From Pseudomonadales bacterium (lineage in GTDB: Bacteria; Pseudomonadota; Gammaproteobacteria; Pseudomonadales; DC-out160), in the NCBI GenBank assembly GCA_016765265.1, contig JAESQG010000301.1, positions 1 through 6,822 on the forward strand: a DNA stretch of 6,822 nt. The letters run 5' to 3'. Below are positions 1-5,682 of this stretch, one piece after another. The stretch's first letter is position 1. Every line of letters begins with the position of its first letter. The position numbers and the translations under genes were made by a program. Below the pieces are notes generated by a model. That model saw nothing but the letters and a program-made list of their open reading frames with translations. It was not told the origin of the DNA and did no database searches.

Positions 1-23
1 GAGGTAGAAGGGGCTAGCCTGTA

Positions 24-1223
24 TCACTGAAATACAGATTTATCTGCCACATCCTCATCATGAACGATAACGTCTTTCGGGCCTTTTTGTGGAATGATTA
101 TGTTAAAGCAACTACCTACCCCAACCTCACTCTCTACCGATATCTCTCCAGCGTGTAAATCTATGAGTTCTTTGGTGATAGGTAAGCCTAAACCAGTGCT
201 ATCAACTTTCTTCTCTAGCCTATGATGCACTGTTTCAAATTTGTTAAATAGAGCCTCAAAATCCTCACACTTGATACCGATACCGGTGTCGCGGAAGGCA
301 ATATTAATGATATCCAGTGGAGTCTCATCACCACTGGGCAGGTCGATGGATACGCTTCCTTTTTCTGTATATTTTATGGAGTTGCTTAACAAATTCGTTA
401 TCACCTGCCGCATTCTATTCTCATCTGCCTCAATATAAACTGACTTTAGAGAGGCATTAGGTCTCTTCAGTTCTATAGAATGGTCGTCAGCCATGCCCTG
501 GAGGTCGTCGCAAACATCGTCAATCAATGTCAGCACATTAAAACGCGTATAATACAATTTAACACTCTCTGCCTCCAATCTCGCCAAGTCTAGCAACTCA
601 CTGATCAAACGACTCATGTGTTGCGCGTTGCGATGAATCAACTCAAAATATTGGTTGTAGGCCTTCTGGTTTGTCTTTACCAGTTCCTTCTCGAGGCGAT
701 GGGTAAACCCCATTACGATGTTGAGCGGACTTTTCAATTCATGTGACATATTGGCTAAATGATTAGAGAAGCGAGTAATTTCCTGACGATATTGAGTAAT
801 CACATGGTTGCGCATACAAGCGCTACGAATACAGTGTTCCAACACTTGAGGAATAACATCATCAGAAATAATGAAGTCAACAGCCCCTGCTGCAAAAAGC
901 CCAGCTGACAATTCCGCATCATATGTTTTAGTCATTACAATACAGGGACAAGATAAATTGCGTTGTTTTAACTCGGACAAAAAATCAAATGCAGTTTGAC
1001 TACCCAGCTGGTATCCAATCAAACACACATCAAACTTCTCATTGACTAACCGGTTAATTGCTTCGTCCATATTGCTTGTTTGTTGTGTTTTGTAACACCC
1101 ATGCTTAACCTGGCCTAAGTGAAACTCTAACAGTCTAAGATAGGCCGCATCGTAATCTAGAACCATCACGGAAATATGATTTTGAACAATGACTTTCGGT
1201 AAATCTAACATAATAGAGCGCAC
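24..1223 (-). CDS. Sensor histidine kinase with degenerate N-terminal receiver domain (REC-HisKA-HATPase)
   Basis: Predicted cytoplasmic two-component sensor kinase of 399 aa, with no signal peptide or membrane segment. Residues about 16-135 have a response-regulator receiver fold. The linker near 140-155 leads to HisKA, whose H-box MSHELKSPLN carries phospho-acceptor His161. The ATPase domain follows: N-box NLLSNSIKY (about 277-285), G1 DTGIGI (312-317) and G2 STGLGLPIT (342-350). All kinase motifs look intact, so autophosphorylation is expected. The receiver is abnormal. The position expected to hold the phosphorylated Asp (in CLIGYQLG) is Gly70, the usual Lys is Ser120, and of the N-terminal acidic pair only Asp23 is in register; Thr98 is kept. 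No response regulator gene is adjacent, so the kinase is an orphan here. It lies 111 bp downstream of cinA on the same strand. The GTG start at 1223 is uncertain: an ATG at 1209-1211 would remove four residues, and neither has a clear Shine-Dalgarno. Confidence 0.9.
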   Translation of the reverse strand: MRSIMLDLPKVIVQNHISVMVLDYDAAYLRLLEFHLGQVKHGCYKTQQTSNMDEAINRLVNEKFDVCLIGYQLGSQTAFDFLSELKQRNLSCPCIVMTKTYDAELSAGLFAAGAVDFIISDDVIPQVLEHCIRSACMRNHVITQYRQEITRFSNHLANMSHELKSPLNIVMGFTHRLEKELVKTNQKAYNQYFELIHRNAQHMSRLISELLDLARLEAESVKLYYTRFNVLTLIDDVCDDLQGMADDHSIELKRPNASLKSVYIEADENRMRQVITNLLSNSIKYTEKGSVSIDLPSGDETPLDIINIAFRDTGIGIKCEDFEALFNKFETVHHRLEKKVDSTGLGLPITKELIDLHAGEISVESEVGVGSCFNIIIPQKGPKDVIVHDEDVADKSVFQ

Positions 1224-1334
1224 TCTTGCATTAGCTAAAATAGCCTCACCGTTTGCGAAAAAACAAAATCTGAATAATAAACGATTAGGCTACTATTTAA
1301 GCTATAGCATACAACTGCGTTCTCTTCATGATAA

Positions 1335-2633
1335 CTAATTGTATCTGGCAAAATACCCGGGCGATGCTTCTATTCCTAACAATAAGCGCCTAATCAAATC
1401 CAACGCAATTGCAGCCGTCATCACCTGAAACATCTTACGCTCCCATCTAACAAGCAGACGCTGACTATACATCGCCTGATCGCTCCCCCAGGCTATCCAT
1501 ACGGTTCCAACAGGCTTGGCAACAGTTCCGCCGTCCGGACCCGCTACGCCCGAAACGGCGACTCCTACATCAGCCCCACTTATTTTCAGGCCACCATCAA
1601 GCATTTCTCTGACCACTTCCTCACTGACTGCACCGCAGGTTTGCAACACTTTAGCTGATACTCCGACTAGCTTCTCCTTCATCTCATTAGAGTAGGTGAC
1701 AAAGCCTGCCTCAAAGACAGCGGAAGCGCCGGGTACCTCTGTGAGTGTCGAGGCAATTAAGCCTCCAGTACAAGACTCCACTGTCGTTACGCTTTTATTG
1801 TGTTCGGCCAAGAGGGCGACCACCTCTTTTTGCAAAGTAGTACTGCCCTCCCCCACCACGCAATCACCCACCAACGACAAAAGTTTATCTTTCCATTGCT
1901 GCTTGAGAGCTGCATGACTCTCATCGTAGGTAGTCAACTTTAATTCTAGAGTCGGTGCACCCGCTCTGAAACTGACGTCAACCTCCTTTGGCCAATCAGG
2001 AAAGGTATCAACAATAGTTTGTTGTAATGTTGACTCACCCAATCCAAAAAACTGCAATCGAGTGATCGAAGGCGCACTAGAATGGGGAAATCGTTTTTGC
2101 AGCAACGGAATAATTTCTTGGTCCAACATCACTCGCAGTTCACTGGGAACACCGGGCGTACAAATTATAAAACAGTCATTCCATACCACCGAAAATCCAA
2201 CCGCACTGCCTAAAGCATTATCGATAATAACCGCCCCTTCGGGCAAGAAAGCTTGCTTTTTATTGGCCTCGTTTAGTGCAAGACCTCTAGCCTTACACCA
2301 TTGATCTAAATGCTGCATTGCTTTTACATGCTCAACTATCGGTTTATCAATCAAATTACCCACTGCTTCAGCAGTCAAATCATCAATAGTGGGCCCCAGG
2401 CCGCCATTGACAATAATGACGTCGCTACTGCGTGATAAAACTTCCATCTCATCAATTAAGACGTCTATTTCATCACCAATAGTGACTTTTCTAAACAGAG
2501 TCAAACCCACAGAGGAGAGCTTCTCAGCCATCATCGCTGAATTAGAATCAATCGTAACACCGCTCATAAGTTCATTGCCTGTTAAAAGCACTTGAACCTT
2601 GATAGCCGATTGGTGGATTGTTGTTTCCTTCAT
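1335..2633 (-). CDS. cinA: CinA family protein: COG1058 nucleotide-binding domain plus nicotinamide-nucleotide amidohydrolase (PncC) domain
   Basis: Full-length two-domain CinA of 432 aa, near the family's usual 410-430. The N-terminal half (about 10-180) is the MoaB/Mog-like COG1058 domain, seen in TGNELMSG (18-25) and NGGLGPTIDD (76-85). This domain is linked in some family members to ADP-ribose pyrophosphatase activity. The C-terminal half (about 265-420) is the PncC-type domain that deamidates nicotinamide mononucleotide, returning NMN made by DNA ligase and other reactions to NAD synthesis. It shows ESCTGG (286-291, with the family's conserved Ser287), GFVTYSN (310-316) and SGVAGPDGGT (361-370). 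The ATG at 2631-2633 has AAGGG (complement of 2643-2647) 9 nt upstream. The usual partner recA is not next to it; the next gene downstream is the kinase. It is divergent from the dehydrogenase gene. The 'competence/damage-inducible' name is historical and nothing here shows a role in competence. Confidence 0.95.
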   Translation of the reverse strand: MKETTIHQSAIKVQVLLTGNELMSGVTIDSNSAMMAEKLSSVGLTLFRKVTIGDEIDVLIDEMEVLSRSSDVIIVNGGLGPTIDDLTAEAVGNLIDKPIVEHVKAMQHLDQWCKARGLALNEANKKQAFLPEGAVIIDNALGSAVGFSVVWNDCFIICTPGVPSELRVMLDQEIIPLLQKRFPHSSAPSITRLQFFGLGESTLQQTIVDTFPDWPKEVDVSFRAGAPTLELKLTTYDESHAALKQQWKDKLLSLVGDCVVGEGSTTLQKEVVALLAEHNKSVTTVESCTGGLIASTLTEVPGASAVFEAGFVTYSNEMKEKLVGVSAKVLQTCGAVSEEVVREMLDGGLKISGADVGVAVSGVAGPDGGTVAKPVGTVWIAWGSDQAMYSQRLLVRWERKMFQVMTAAIALDLIRRLLLGIEASPGYFARYN

Positions 2634-2672
2634 CGCTAATTACCCTTATCTGTGACCTAAACAAATTAATCG

Positions 2673-2701
2673 TTTCAATAAGAGCATCTAATCACTAAAA
2701 T
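2673..2701 (+). promoter_or_regulatory. Possible sigma70 promoter for the dehydrogenase-tag pair
   Basis: TTTCAA (2673-2678, 3 of 6 to the -35 consensus) and TAAAAT (2696-2701, 5 of 6 to the -10 consensus) are separated by 17 bp. They would start transcription near 2708, about 36 nt before the ATG at 2744. The match is weak and the call rests mostly on spacing and position. The same 110-bp gap must also hold a leftward promoter for cinA, which I could not pick out convincingly. Confidence 0.25.
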
Positions 2702-2743
2702 CCACTGGCAATCAACTAAAAAACGAACAGAGGCGAGCGACTG

Positions 2744-3721
2744 ATGAAAGGCCTATGGCTAGAGAATGGAGATATCCAACTGCGTACTGATTTAGATACC
2801 CCTGTCGCCGGACCCAACGAAGCACTGATAAAAGTTTTTTACAGCGGAATTTGCAGCACCGATACGGGATTAATCAGTGGGCTCTACGACTTCTGCGGCA
2901 TACCAGGACATGAATTTGTCGGTATAGTGGAGTCTGGCCCTCGTGACTTAATCGGCAAACGAGTAGCTGGAGAAATCAATATTGCTTGTGGCGAATGTCA
3001 CAGCTGTCGAACTGTCGGGAAAAAACATTGCTCTCAGCGAAAGGTGTTAGGCATCAGAGAGCATCCAGGTGCTTTCGCAGAATATGTGACTTTGCCTGTG
3101 GAGAACCTACACGTCGTACCCCAGATGATTAGTTCTGATGTGGCCACCTTTATCGAACCCCTAGCAGCCGCTTTCGATATCATTGAGAAAGTGGATATCA
3201 CTCCTGAACTGCACACCGTCATTATCGGTGATGGAAAATTGGGACAACTTATCGCACGAGTGATAAAAACCAAGACAGACAATTTTGTAGTGCTAGGACG
3301 ATATCCAGAAAAACTCTCTCGTCTACCCAGCGACATCGATAGTACACACCAATCAGACGAACTTGACCCGCAATACTTTGACATTGTTATTGAGTGTACG
3401 GGTAACGCTTCAGGTTTTGATACCGCATTAAAATTGATAAAGCCCGGAGGGAAATTGATTCTAAAGAGCACCTATTCTACCCCATTATCACTAGATGCTA
3501 CGGTATTAGTGGTGAACGAAATTCAGGTTATTGGTTCACGGTGCGGCCCCTTTGAGCGCGCAATAGAATACTTGCAAGATGAGAGTAATGCTGCCGATAT
3601 CGCTACACTAATCGATAGGGAATTTACCTTAACTGATGGCGTAGCGGCCTTCGAACACCTTAAGCACACCCGTACTCAAAACAAGCATTGTCTAAAGTTA
3701 GTTCTCGATATCACGGGTTAA
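2744..3721 (+). CDS. Zinc-dependent medium-chain alcohol dehydrogenase family protein
   Basis: NAD(P)-dependent medium-chain dehydrogenase/reductase of 325 aa, slightly shorter than the usual 340-350. The N-terminal GroES-like domain carries the expected catalytic zinc ligands: Cys37 in GICSTD, His56-Glu57 in GHEFVG, and Glu138 in IEPLAAAF as a possible further ligand. The structural-zinc lobe is complete, with Cys82, Cys85, Cys88 and Cys96. The Rossmann nucleotide-binding loop is GDGKLG (162-167), followed by a second strand ending in VVLGR (182-186). The Arg there might favour NADP, but this is only a guess. A further conserved Rossmann-domain stretch is FDIVIECTGN (212-221). The ATG at 2744 has AGAGG (2729-2733) 10 nt upstream. 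The stop is 15 nt before tag, so the two are probably cotranscribed. Substrate unknown: sugar alcohols, amino alcohols and simple alcohols are all possible in this superfamily (COG1063-like). Confidence 0.9.
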   Translation: MKGLWLENGDIQLRTDLDTPVAGPNEALIKVFYSGICSTDTGLISGLYDFCGIPGHEFVGIVESGPRDLIGKRVAGEINIACGECHSCRTVGKKHCSQRKVLGIREHPGAFAEYVTLPVENLHVVPQMISSDVATFIEPLAAAFDIIEKVDITPELHTVIIGDGKLGQLIARVIKTKTDNFVVLGRYPEKLSRLPSDIDSTHQSDELDPQYFDIVIECTGNASGFDTALKLIKPGGKLILKSTYSTPLSLDATVLVVNEIQVIGSRCGPFERAIEYLQDESNAADIATLIDREFTLTDGVAAFEHLKHTRTQNKHCLKLVLDITG

Positions 3722-3736
3722 AGGATCTTGAAAGAA

Positions 3737-4309
3737 ATGGAAAAACGCTGCTCATGGCCGGGAGAAACTCCACTCTATATTGAATACCACGATCTCGAGT
3801 GGGGGGTACCCATTCATGAGGATAGATTGCTGTTTGAATTCATTTGTCTAGAAGGACAACAAGCTGGACTAAGCTGGATAACCGTACTAAAAAAACGCGA
3901 GCATTACCGTAAAGCATTTAAAAATTTCGAGCCCATAAAAGTCGCCCGAATGAAAGACGAAACTATCGAAAAACTTTTACTCGATACCAACCTTATTCGC
4001 AATCGCCTCAAGCTCTACTCAATCCGGAGTAACGCGCTCGCATTTTTAGCAGTGCAAAAAGAATTTAACACTTTTGACCACTATATTTGGTCTCTTGTAG
4101 AAGGTGAAACTAAACAAAACCGCTGGAAAACATTGAAAAAAATTCCCGCCAGCACCACCGAAAGCGATGCTATGGCGAAAGACTTGAAAAAACGTGGATT
4201 TAAATTTATCGGAAGCACCATCTGTTATGCGTTTATGCAAGCGGCAGGACTGGTTAACGATCACGTTGTTAGTTGCTACCGGCATGGAGAACTTGATGGG
4301 AGGTGTTAA
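3737..4309 (+). CDS. tag: DNA-3-methyladenine glycosylase I
   Basis: Monofunctional base-excision repair enzyme that removes 3-methyladenine from alkylated DNA. It is 190 aa from the ATG at 3737, against 187 in E. coli Tag. Landmarks sit one residue later than in E. coli: Cys5, His18, His176 and Cys180 match the zinc-snap ligands Cys4, His17, His175 and Cys179. Glu39 in LEGQQAGLSW matches Glu38 of the base pocket, and Trp47 matches Trp46. The block KKRGFKFIGSTICYAFMQA is very close to the E. coli sequence. Start choice: an in-frame TTG at 3728 exists, but the Shine-Dalgarno AAGGA (3721-3725, overlapping the upstream stop codon) lies only 2 nt from it and 11 nt from the ATG. Starting at the ATG also gives the MEKRCSW N-terminus expected from E. 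coli MERCGW. Probably expressed with the dehydrogenase upstream. Confidence 0.97.
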   Translation: MEKRCSWPGETPLYIEYHDLEWGVPIHEDRLLFEFICLEGQQAGLSWITVLKKREHYRKAFKNFEPIKVARMKDETIEKLLLDTNLIRNRLKLYSIRSNALAFLAVQKEFNTFDHYIWSLVEGETKQNRWKTLKKIPASTTESDAMAKDLKKRGFKFIGSTICYAFMQAAGLVNDHVVSCYRHGELDGRC

Positions 4310-4400
4310 CGCTCTGCTCCTCATCCTTTCTGATGACTTATTTGCCTTCGATTTTAGGGGTATAGTGACGTCAAAATATAGCTGTTTTTAAACTTTGCTA

Positions 4401-4718
4401 CTATTTTAGTCCGTTACCCTGTAATTGAGTGACGTGCTGAGGGTTGTTATATTTTATCTGGTGGCAGACATTTTCTTCACCAGCCATACTAAGAATCAAT
4501 TTTACAATCGCTTGATTTTCAACATGGTGTTGAACCCCGGAAACAAAAACCTTGTCTATCTTTAGGCACTTGGTAGGGAGGGTTCCAAGATAGCGTAGAG
4601 ATGAGAACCCTGTACCGAAATCATCAATTATAGTGCTGCCCCCAATTCCCTCAAGGCGATGAATCGTCACGCTACAGCTCTGCGGATTTACCATCAGCAC
4701 TGATTCTGTTATTTCTAA
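4401..4718 (-). pseudogene. EAL-domain (c-di-GMP phosphodiesterase-like) gene fragment
   Basis: Remnant of the central EAL domain of a cyclic-di-GMP phosphodiesterase-type protein. Reading leftward from 4718 the frame gives LEITESVLM, IDDFGTGFSSLRYL and LPTKCLKIDKVFV, the consecutive conserved blocks of EAL domains, including the metal-binding Glu of LEITES and the DDFGTG loop. The EAL signature itself, everything N-terminal to it, and the later EGVE and QG(Y/F) blocks are missing. After ILSMAGEEN the sequence loses resemblance to the family and stops at 4401; no other frame restores it. An in-frame TAA (4719-4721) lies directly upstream of the Leu of LEITES, exactly where the IS left end begins. 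A GTG at 4698-4700 could formally start a 99-aa ORF, but half an EAL domain cannot fold or work, so I call it a pseudogene. It is convergent with tag. Confidence 0.85.
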
Positions 4719-4734
4719 TTAAACATTGATAAAC

Positions 4735-4751
4735 CCCCAGCTCAGCTGGGG
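4735..4751. repeat. IS200 left-end subterminal hairpin
   Basis: CCCCAGC (4735-4741) and GCTGGGG (4745-4751) form a perfect 7-bp stem with a 3-nt loop, TCA. In the IS200/IS605 family the left-end hairpin is bound by the TnpA dimer and sets the nearby cleavage site. In IS200 the end structures also damp transcription entering from outside. Confidence 0.8.
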
Positions 4752-4754
4752 TGA

Positions 4755-4833
4755 CTCGCATAGGTTTGACCGAGGCTACGGTCAATGTAACTTCTTTGCT
4801 CGACTAAAAGTAAAGAGGAAACACCTATGCGAG
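4755..4833 (+). promoter_or_regulatory. tnpA leader fold sequestering the start codon
   Basis: CTCGCATAGGT (4755-4765) is the exact reverse complement of ACCTATGCGAG (4823-4833), an 11-bp long-range stem that contains the tnpA ATG (4827-4829) and abuts the Shine-Dalgarno. Nested inside is a second perfect hairpin, TTGACCG (4766-4772) with CGGTCAA (4779-4785) around a 6-nt loop. The inner hairpin starts directly after the outer stem's 5' arm. In the RNA this would hide the initiation site. Leader structures that repress transposase translation are known for IS200 itself. The pairing is seen directly; the regulatory role here is inferred. Confidence 0.7.
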
Positions 4834-5258
4834 AGTACAAGAGTTTGTCCCATACTCGTTGGGATTGTAAATACCATGTGGTATTTATTCCAAAGAGAAG
4901 GCAAAAGTTGATCTACGGAGCAATAAGAAAACATTTAGGAGCGACATTTCACGAATTAGCTAAGCGCAAAGGGATAGTTATAGAGGAGGGGCATTTAAAG
5001 AGAGACCATGTTCACATGTGTACAAGTGTGCCTCCAAAGTATGCGGTAGCAAATGTAGTGGGCTATTTGAAGGGCAAAAGTGCGATATCAATAGCACGAA
5101 AATTTCGTGGTAGACAACGAAATTTCAATGGTGAGAGTTTTTGGGCGCGAGGCCATTTCGTGTCTACAGTAGGATTAGATGAAGAAATAGTTCTAGAGTA
5201 CATCAGGAATCAGGAAAAAGAGGATGAACATCGAGATCAATTAAGGCTAGGAGTATGA
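4827..5258 (+). CDS. tnpA: IS200/IS605 family transposase TnpA (Y1 HUH endonuclease)
   Basis: Single-strand-specific transposase of 143 aa, within the family's usual 130-155. It cuts and rejoins the element's ends through a 5'-phosphotyrosine link and works as a dimer. The HUH metal-binding motif is His61-Val-His63 in RDHVHM, and the catalytic tyrosine is Tyr125 in LEYIRNQE, with Gln129 as the usual third metal ligand. Other family landmarks are CKYHVVFIPKRR (14-25), VVGYLKGKSA (77-86) and FWARGHFVSTVG (105-116). The ATG at 4827 has a strong Shine-Dalgarno AGAGGAA (4814-4820) with a 6-nt gap, but that ATG lies within a leader stem (see 4755-4833). A 61-aa ORF at 4726-4911 overlaps it in another frame and is a shadow. 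Catalytic residues are complete, so it should be functional. Confidence 0.95.
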   Translation: MREYKSLSHTRWDCKYHVVFIPKRRQKLIYGAIRKHLGATFHELAKRKGIVIEEGHLKRDHVHMCTSVPPKYAVANVVGYLKGKSAISIARKFRGRQRNFNGESFWARGHFVSTVGLDEEIVLEYIRNQEKEDEHRDQLRLGV

Positions 5259-5261
5259 GGG

Positions 5262-5296
5262 AGCGCCTTGGGCGCTTACTTGAGCCCTTTGAGGGC
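5262..5296. repeat. Two tandem triloop hairpins after tnpA
   Basis: Two small perfect stems lie between the tnpA stop and the right-end hairpin. AGCGCC/GGCGCT (5262-5267 and 5271-5276) and GCCCT/AGGGC (5284-5288 and 5292-5296) each close a TTG loop. Neither is followed by a T-run, so they are not classic intrinsic terminators. They may protect the 3' end of the tnpA mRNA or be part of the right end. Confidence 0.5.
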
Positions 5297-5309
5297 GTAG
5301 TCTAATAAG

Positions 5310-5328
5310 CCTCCGGCTTTGCCGGAGG
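5310..5328. repeat. IS200 right-end subterminal hairpin
   Basis: CCTCCGGC (5310-5317) and GCCGGAGG (5321-5328) make a perfect 8-bp stem with a TTT loop, followed by TAATTTAAC. Position, triloop and GC-rich stem match the right-end TnpA recognition hairpin of IS200/IS605 elements, with cleavage expected a few bases downstream. The short T-containing tail could give weak rightward termination. Confidence 0.75.
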
Positions 5329-5377
5329 TAATTTAACTAACGAAGTACAACATTACAGATTCTGATGTATTTATTAG

Positions 5378-5551
5378 GCCACAATAATTAAGCTTTTAGC
5401 GAATCAATTGGGTTTTGAGTACAGAATATTTGATCTTTCGGACGAAGCGAATGTTATTCGTAATATCTCAGGAATAAATCTAATTCTTAATTGTGCGGGT
5501 CCATTTTCTCGGGCTGTAAAGATTATTTTAGATGCTTGTTTTTCGGTTAAG
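5378..5551 (+). pseudogene. Fragment of a saccharopine-dehydrogenase-like / trans-acting enoyl reductase-type gene (COG3268-like)
   Basis: The frame opened after a TAG at 5375-5377 encodes LANQLGFEYRIFDLSDEA followed by the block GINLILNCAGPFSRAVKIILDAC. This matches the second half of the NAD(P)-binding domain of COG3268-type reductases, where a stretch like 'VVLNCAGPF...VDAC' normally precedes a GxHYxDxxGE block. Both ends are missing. There is no GATGYTG nucleotide-binding loop upstream, where the IS ends, and after DACF the expected HYxD block is absent in all three frames. A TTG at 5408 could formally start an 88-aa ORF, but it lies inside the domain and cannot be the native start. The identification rests on recalled family patterns over about 55 residues. 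Confidence 0.65.
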
Positions 5552-5682
5552 CTTAAACAATCAATACCCCGTGGTGAGCCCCTGAAGCTCGGGAGCCCGG
5601 CGAGGGATTGGCGGCTTTGTTTAAACGGTTATAGGATAGTGAAAATGGAAAAAGCTGCACTGAACAACCAGTAGGACAGAGT
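5552..5682. other. Unidentified GC-rich segment between the reductase fragment and the porin gene
   Basis: The reductase frame stays open to a TAG at 5672-5674, but the residues (including PRGEPLKLGSPARDWRLCLN) have no relation to that family. Around 5568-5612 the DNA turns clearly GC-rich within AT-rich surroundings. It has GAGCCC twice (5576-5581 and 5593-5598) and self-complementary pieces such as GAGC/GCTC (5576-5579 and 5587-5590). It ends 9 nt from the convergent porin stop. I do not recognise it. It may be a piece of another mobile element or structured RNA, and I see no credible gene in it on either strand. Confidence 0.4.

Larger units (their letters stand above)
4722..5337 (+). mobile_element. 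IS200-type insertion sequence (IS200/IS605 family, tnpA only)
   Basis: Element of about 0.6 kb containing one gene, a Y1 HUH transposase, and subterminal imperfect-palindrome hairpins near each end (4735-4751 and 5310-5328) in place of terminal inverted repeats. There is no accessory tnpB. Members of this family move as single-stranded circles and make no target duplication, and I see no direct repeat at the edges. Outer limits are approximate. On the left, EAL homology ends at 4718 and the hairpin starts at 4735; TTGAT (4726-4730) lies between them. On the right, the next recognised homology starts near 5384. The transposase reading frame and leader signals look undamaged, so the element may still be active. 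Confidence 0.85.

Noticed and set aside
1224..1334. Possible promoter for the kinase in the 111-bp gap (TTGTTT and TATTTT on the minus strand, 18 bp apart)
   Set aside because: Both boxes match the consensus poorly in AT-rich DNA, and read-through from cinA is equally possible.
3034..3471. 145-codon open frame on the minus strand opposite the dehydrogenase
   Set aside because: It lies entirely inside a gene with clear zinc and nucleotide-binding motifs, and its own product shows no recognisable domain.
4194..4391. 65-codon plus-strand frame overlapping the end of tag
   Set aside because: It is out of frame with tag over most of its length, and the non-overlapping tail shows no domain or conserved pattern.
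4726..4911. 61-codon plus-strand frame over the IS left end
   Set aside because: It spans the recognition hairpin and the tnpA leader, and it overlaps tnpA in another frame; it is a shadow.
5351..5365. Similarity between CATTACAGATTCTG right of the IS and CAGCACTGATTCTG (4695-4708) left of it, suggesting a target duplication or a second EAL copy
   Set aside because: Only 11 of 14 bases match, the positions relative to the two IS ends differ, the family makes no target duplications, and translation around the right copy gives no EAL motif.
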